Of a DNA stretch of 6,846 nucleotides, positions 5,400 through 6,846 are shown in pieces. The stretch lies in NCBI GenBank assembly GCA_035566895.1, contig DATMQA010000143.1, positions 1 to 6,846 on the forward strand, written 5' to 3'. This DNA comes from DATMQA01 sp035566895 (lineage in GTDB: Bacteria > Verrucomicrobiota > Verrucomicrobiia > Limisphaerales > UBA8199). Position 1 is the first letter of the stretch; every line of letters begins with the position of its first letter. The position numbers were made by a program, and so were the translations under genes. Below the pieces are notes generated by a model, which worked only from the letters and a program-made list of their open reading frames with translations, was not told where the DNA came from and searched no databases.

Positions 5400-6846
5400 G
5401 TGTAGGCGAGCGCGGACATGTAAGCCGCCTGTGCATTATTGGCGGCGCCGCCGTGCCCACCTTCGATGTTCTCGTAATAAAGCACGTCGTGGCCCTGCTC
5501 TTTCATGCGCGCCACCATTTTGCGGGCGTGCCCGGGATGCACGCGATCGTCCCGCGTCGAGGTCATAAACAGCACTCGCGGATACGTTTTCTCTTTGACG
5601 ACGTTTTGGTAGGGCGAGTACTTGCTGATGTAGGCCCAGTCTTCGGGTTTATCCGGATTGCCGTATTCATCCATCCAGCTTGCGCCGGCCAGCAACCGGT
5701 TGAAGCGCTTCATATCCAGCAGCGGCACCTGGCACACCACGGCCTTGAATAGGTCGGGCCGCTCCGTGAGCATCACCCCCATGAGCAAGCCGCCGTTGGA
5801 ACCGCCTTGAATGCCCAGGTGCTTCGGCGAGGTCACTTTCCGGGCAATCAAGTCTTCCGCCACGGCGATAAAATCATCATAAGCGCGTTGGCGGTTCTGT
5901 TTGCGGGCGGCTTCATGCCATCTCGGTCCGAACTCTCCCCCGCCGCGAATGTTAGCCAGCACATAAGTGCCGCCGTGCTCGAGCCAGGCCGAACCGACAG
6001 CAGCGTTGTAGGCCGGCAACATGGGAATCTCAAATCCACCATAGCCGTACAGGAGCGTCGGGTTGTTGCCGGCCAGGGAGAGCCCTTTTCGGCTGACCTG
6101 AAAGTACGGCACCTTCGTTCCATCCTTCGAGACGGCCTCGTGCTGAGAAATTTCCAGGCCGGCGGCGTTGAAGAAGGCGGGAAGGCTCTTGAGCTTCTCC
6201 GATGCCGCGCCGCCAATCGCGCCCAGATAAAGGCTCGAAGGCGTTAGGAAATCGGTCACCGTCATGAAGTAATCATCCGATTCATCCGCGTCGATGCCGT
6301 TGACGCTCACGGACCCCAGGCTCGGCGCGGCCAAAGGCGTGCGCTTCCACGCGCCCTTTTGAAGCTTCAAAACGAAGAGCCGGTTCCGCACGTTATCGAG
6401 CTCGTTGAGAATCAGGTAATTCTTCGTATCGCTCATCCCTTCCAGGCTGGTGCGCGCCGTGGGTTGGAAAAGCGAAATGAAATGGCCTTTGCCTTGAAGG
6501 CACTCGTTAAAGTCCGCCGCGAGCAGCGAGCCGCCGGGATAGGTCTTCCCATCAACAGTAAAGTCCGTGCGCAGTTTCAACAGCAATTGGCCTTCGAAGG
6601 TGCTGACGGTGGCGTCGTCCGGCTTATCAATTCTCACCCAGTCATCCCCGCGGCGGACGTAATCCAGGCCGGTGAAAAACGTGACACCGCGCTGAATGAA
6701 TTCGTAAGTGTGGCCGTGATCATGGACGACCGCCGCTGAAACGCTGACGTCCTCCGGTTTGCCTTCGAAAACCACTTTGGCCTCAGCCAAAGGCGTGCCA
6801 CGGCGCCACTGTTTGATGATGCGCGGATAACCCGAAGTCGTGAGCG
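5375..6846 (-). CDS. Prolyl oligopeptidase family serine peptidase (S9A), 5' end beyond the window
   Basis: This is a serine peptidase that should cleave short proline-containing peptides. About 490 residues are visible. The frame runs off the right edge with no start: upstream of the in-frame TTG at 6790 it still reads TTSGYPRIIKQWRRGTPL, which matches the family, so the TTG is internal. Family members have about 680-720 residues, so roughly 200 N-terminal residues are missing. The visible N-terminal half is beta-propeller sequence. The C-terminal alpha/beta-hydrolase domain has LLYGYGGFEIPMLP, NIRGGGEFGPRWHEA, the nucleophile elbow GIQGGSNGGLL (Ser codon 5798-5800), the acid in STRDDRVHPGHARK, and the catalytic His in IEGGHGGAANN. 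All triad residues are intact. It is transcribed towards the plus-strand genes, and its stop overlaps the 3' end of the GlcF-like remnant by 25 bp. Export cannot be judged without the N-terminus. Confidence 0.93.
   Translation of the reverse strand, partial: LTTSGYPRIIKQWRRGTPLAEAKVVFEGKPEDVSVSAAVVHDHGHTYEFIQRGVTFFTGLDYVRRGDDWVRIDKPDDATVSTFEGQLLLKLRTDFTVDGKTYPGGSLLAADFNECLQGKGHFISLFQPTARTSLEGMSDTKNYLILNELDNVRNRLFVLKLQKGAWKRTPLAAPSLGSVSVNGIDADESDDYFMTVTDFLTPSSLYLGAIGGAASEKLKSLPAFFNAAGLEISQHEAVSKDGTKVPYFQVSRKGLSLAGNNPTLLYGYGGFEIPMLPAYNAAVGSAWLEHGGTYVLANIRGGGEFGPRWHEAARKQNRQRAYDDFIAVAEDLIARKVTSPKHLGIQGGSNGGLLMGVMLTERPDLFKAVVCQVPLLDMKRFNRLLAGASWMDEYGNPDKPEDWAYISKYSPYQNVVKEKTYPRVLFMTSTRDDRVHPGHARKMVARMKEQGHDVLYYENIEGGHGGAANNAQAAYMSALAYTYLLKELR

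Noticed and set aside
6790..6790. TTG as the start of the prolyl oligopeptidase
   Set aside because: The frame continues upstream with family-like sequence (GYPRIIKQWRRGTPL) to the window edge, so the TTG is an internal Leu codon.

Overview
The window is a GC-rich bacterial chromosome segment. It probably comes from a Verrucomicrobiota lineage of the Pedosphaera/Limisphaerales type, possibly a related PVC group. The assignment rests on gene style and on intergenic repeats: heptamer tandems (TTCGGAT, TGGACTT), AAAGAAC/GTTCTTT-type inverted repeats and TAATCTTAATC-type inverted repeats, which I recall as common in such genomes. It is inference, not a database match.

Layout. Positions 1-95 hold a repeat that can fold into a closed two-hairpin structure. 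Next is a two-component pair: a membrane HisKA_3-type sensor histidine kinase with an extracytoplasmic carbohydrate-binding-like domain (best start 211, ending 1710), overlapping a NarL/FixJ-type response regulator (best start 1691, ending 2422). A 160-bp gap (2423-2582) contains a 14-bp palindrome, four copies of TCCCGA at exact 10-bp spacing, and a 14-bp tandem repeat. After it comes a class I pyridine nucleotide-disulfide oxidoreductase (2583-3983). This is followed by a secreted trypsin-fold serine protease ending at 5035, whose 5' end passes through an imperfect hairpin repeat and a heptamer tract. Positions 5055-5131 hold a long inverted repeat. Directly after it lies an 82-codon remnant of the C-terminus of a GlcF-like (Fe-S)-binding protein (5151-5399). 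On the minus strand, entering from the right edge, is most of a prolyl oligopeptidase (S9A), truncated by the window end at 6846 and ending at 5375, with its 3' end overlapping that of the remnant.

How the genes relate. The kinase and regulator form one phosphorelay, and nothing in the window identifies their targets. The oxidoreductase and protease are adjacent, and an ATGA overlap at 3980-3983 would couple them if the protease started there. I see no functional pathway linking the two. The prolyl oligopeptidase is a separate convergent unit.

I do not see a novel multi-gene system. The most unusual content is the density and placement of small repeats. Three genes (kinase, oxidoreductase, protease) have reading frames that stay open upstream through repeat DNA, which makes their starts uncertain. 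In the protease, a 7-bp tandem tract lies between every usable start codon and the signal-peptide core, an arrangement that could allow frame switching by repeat slippage.
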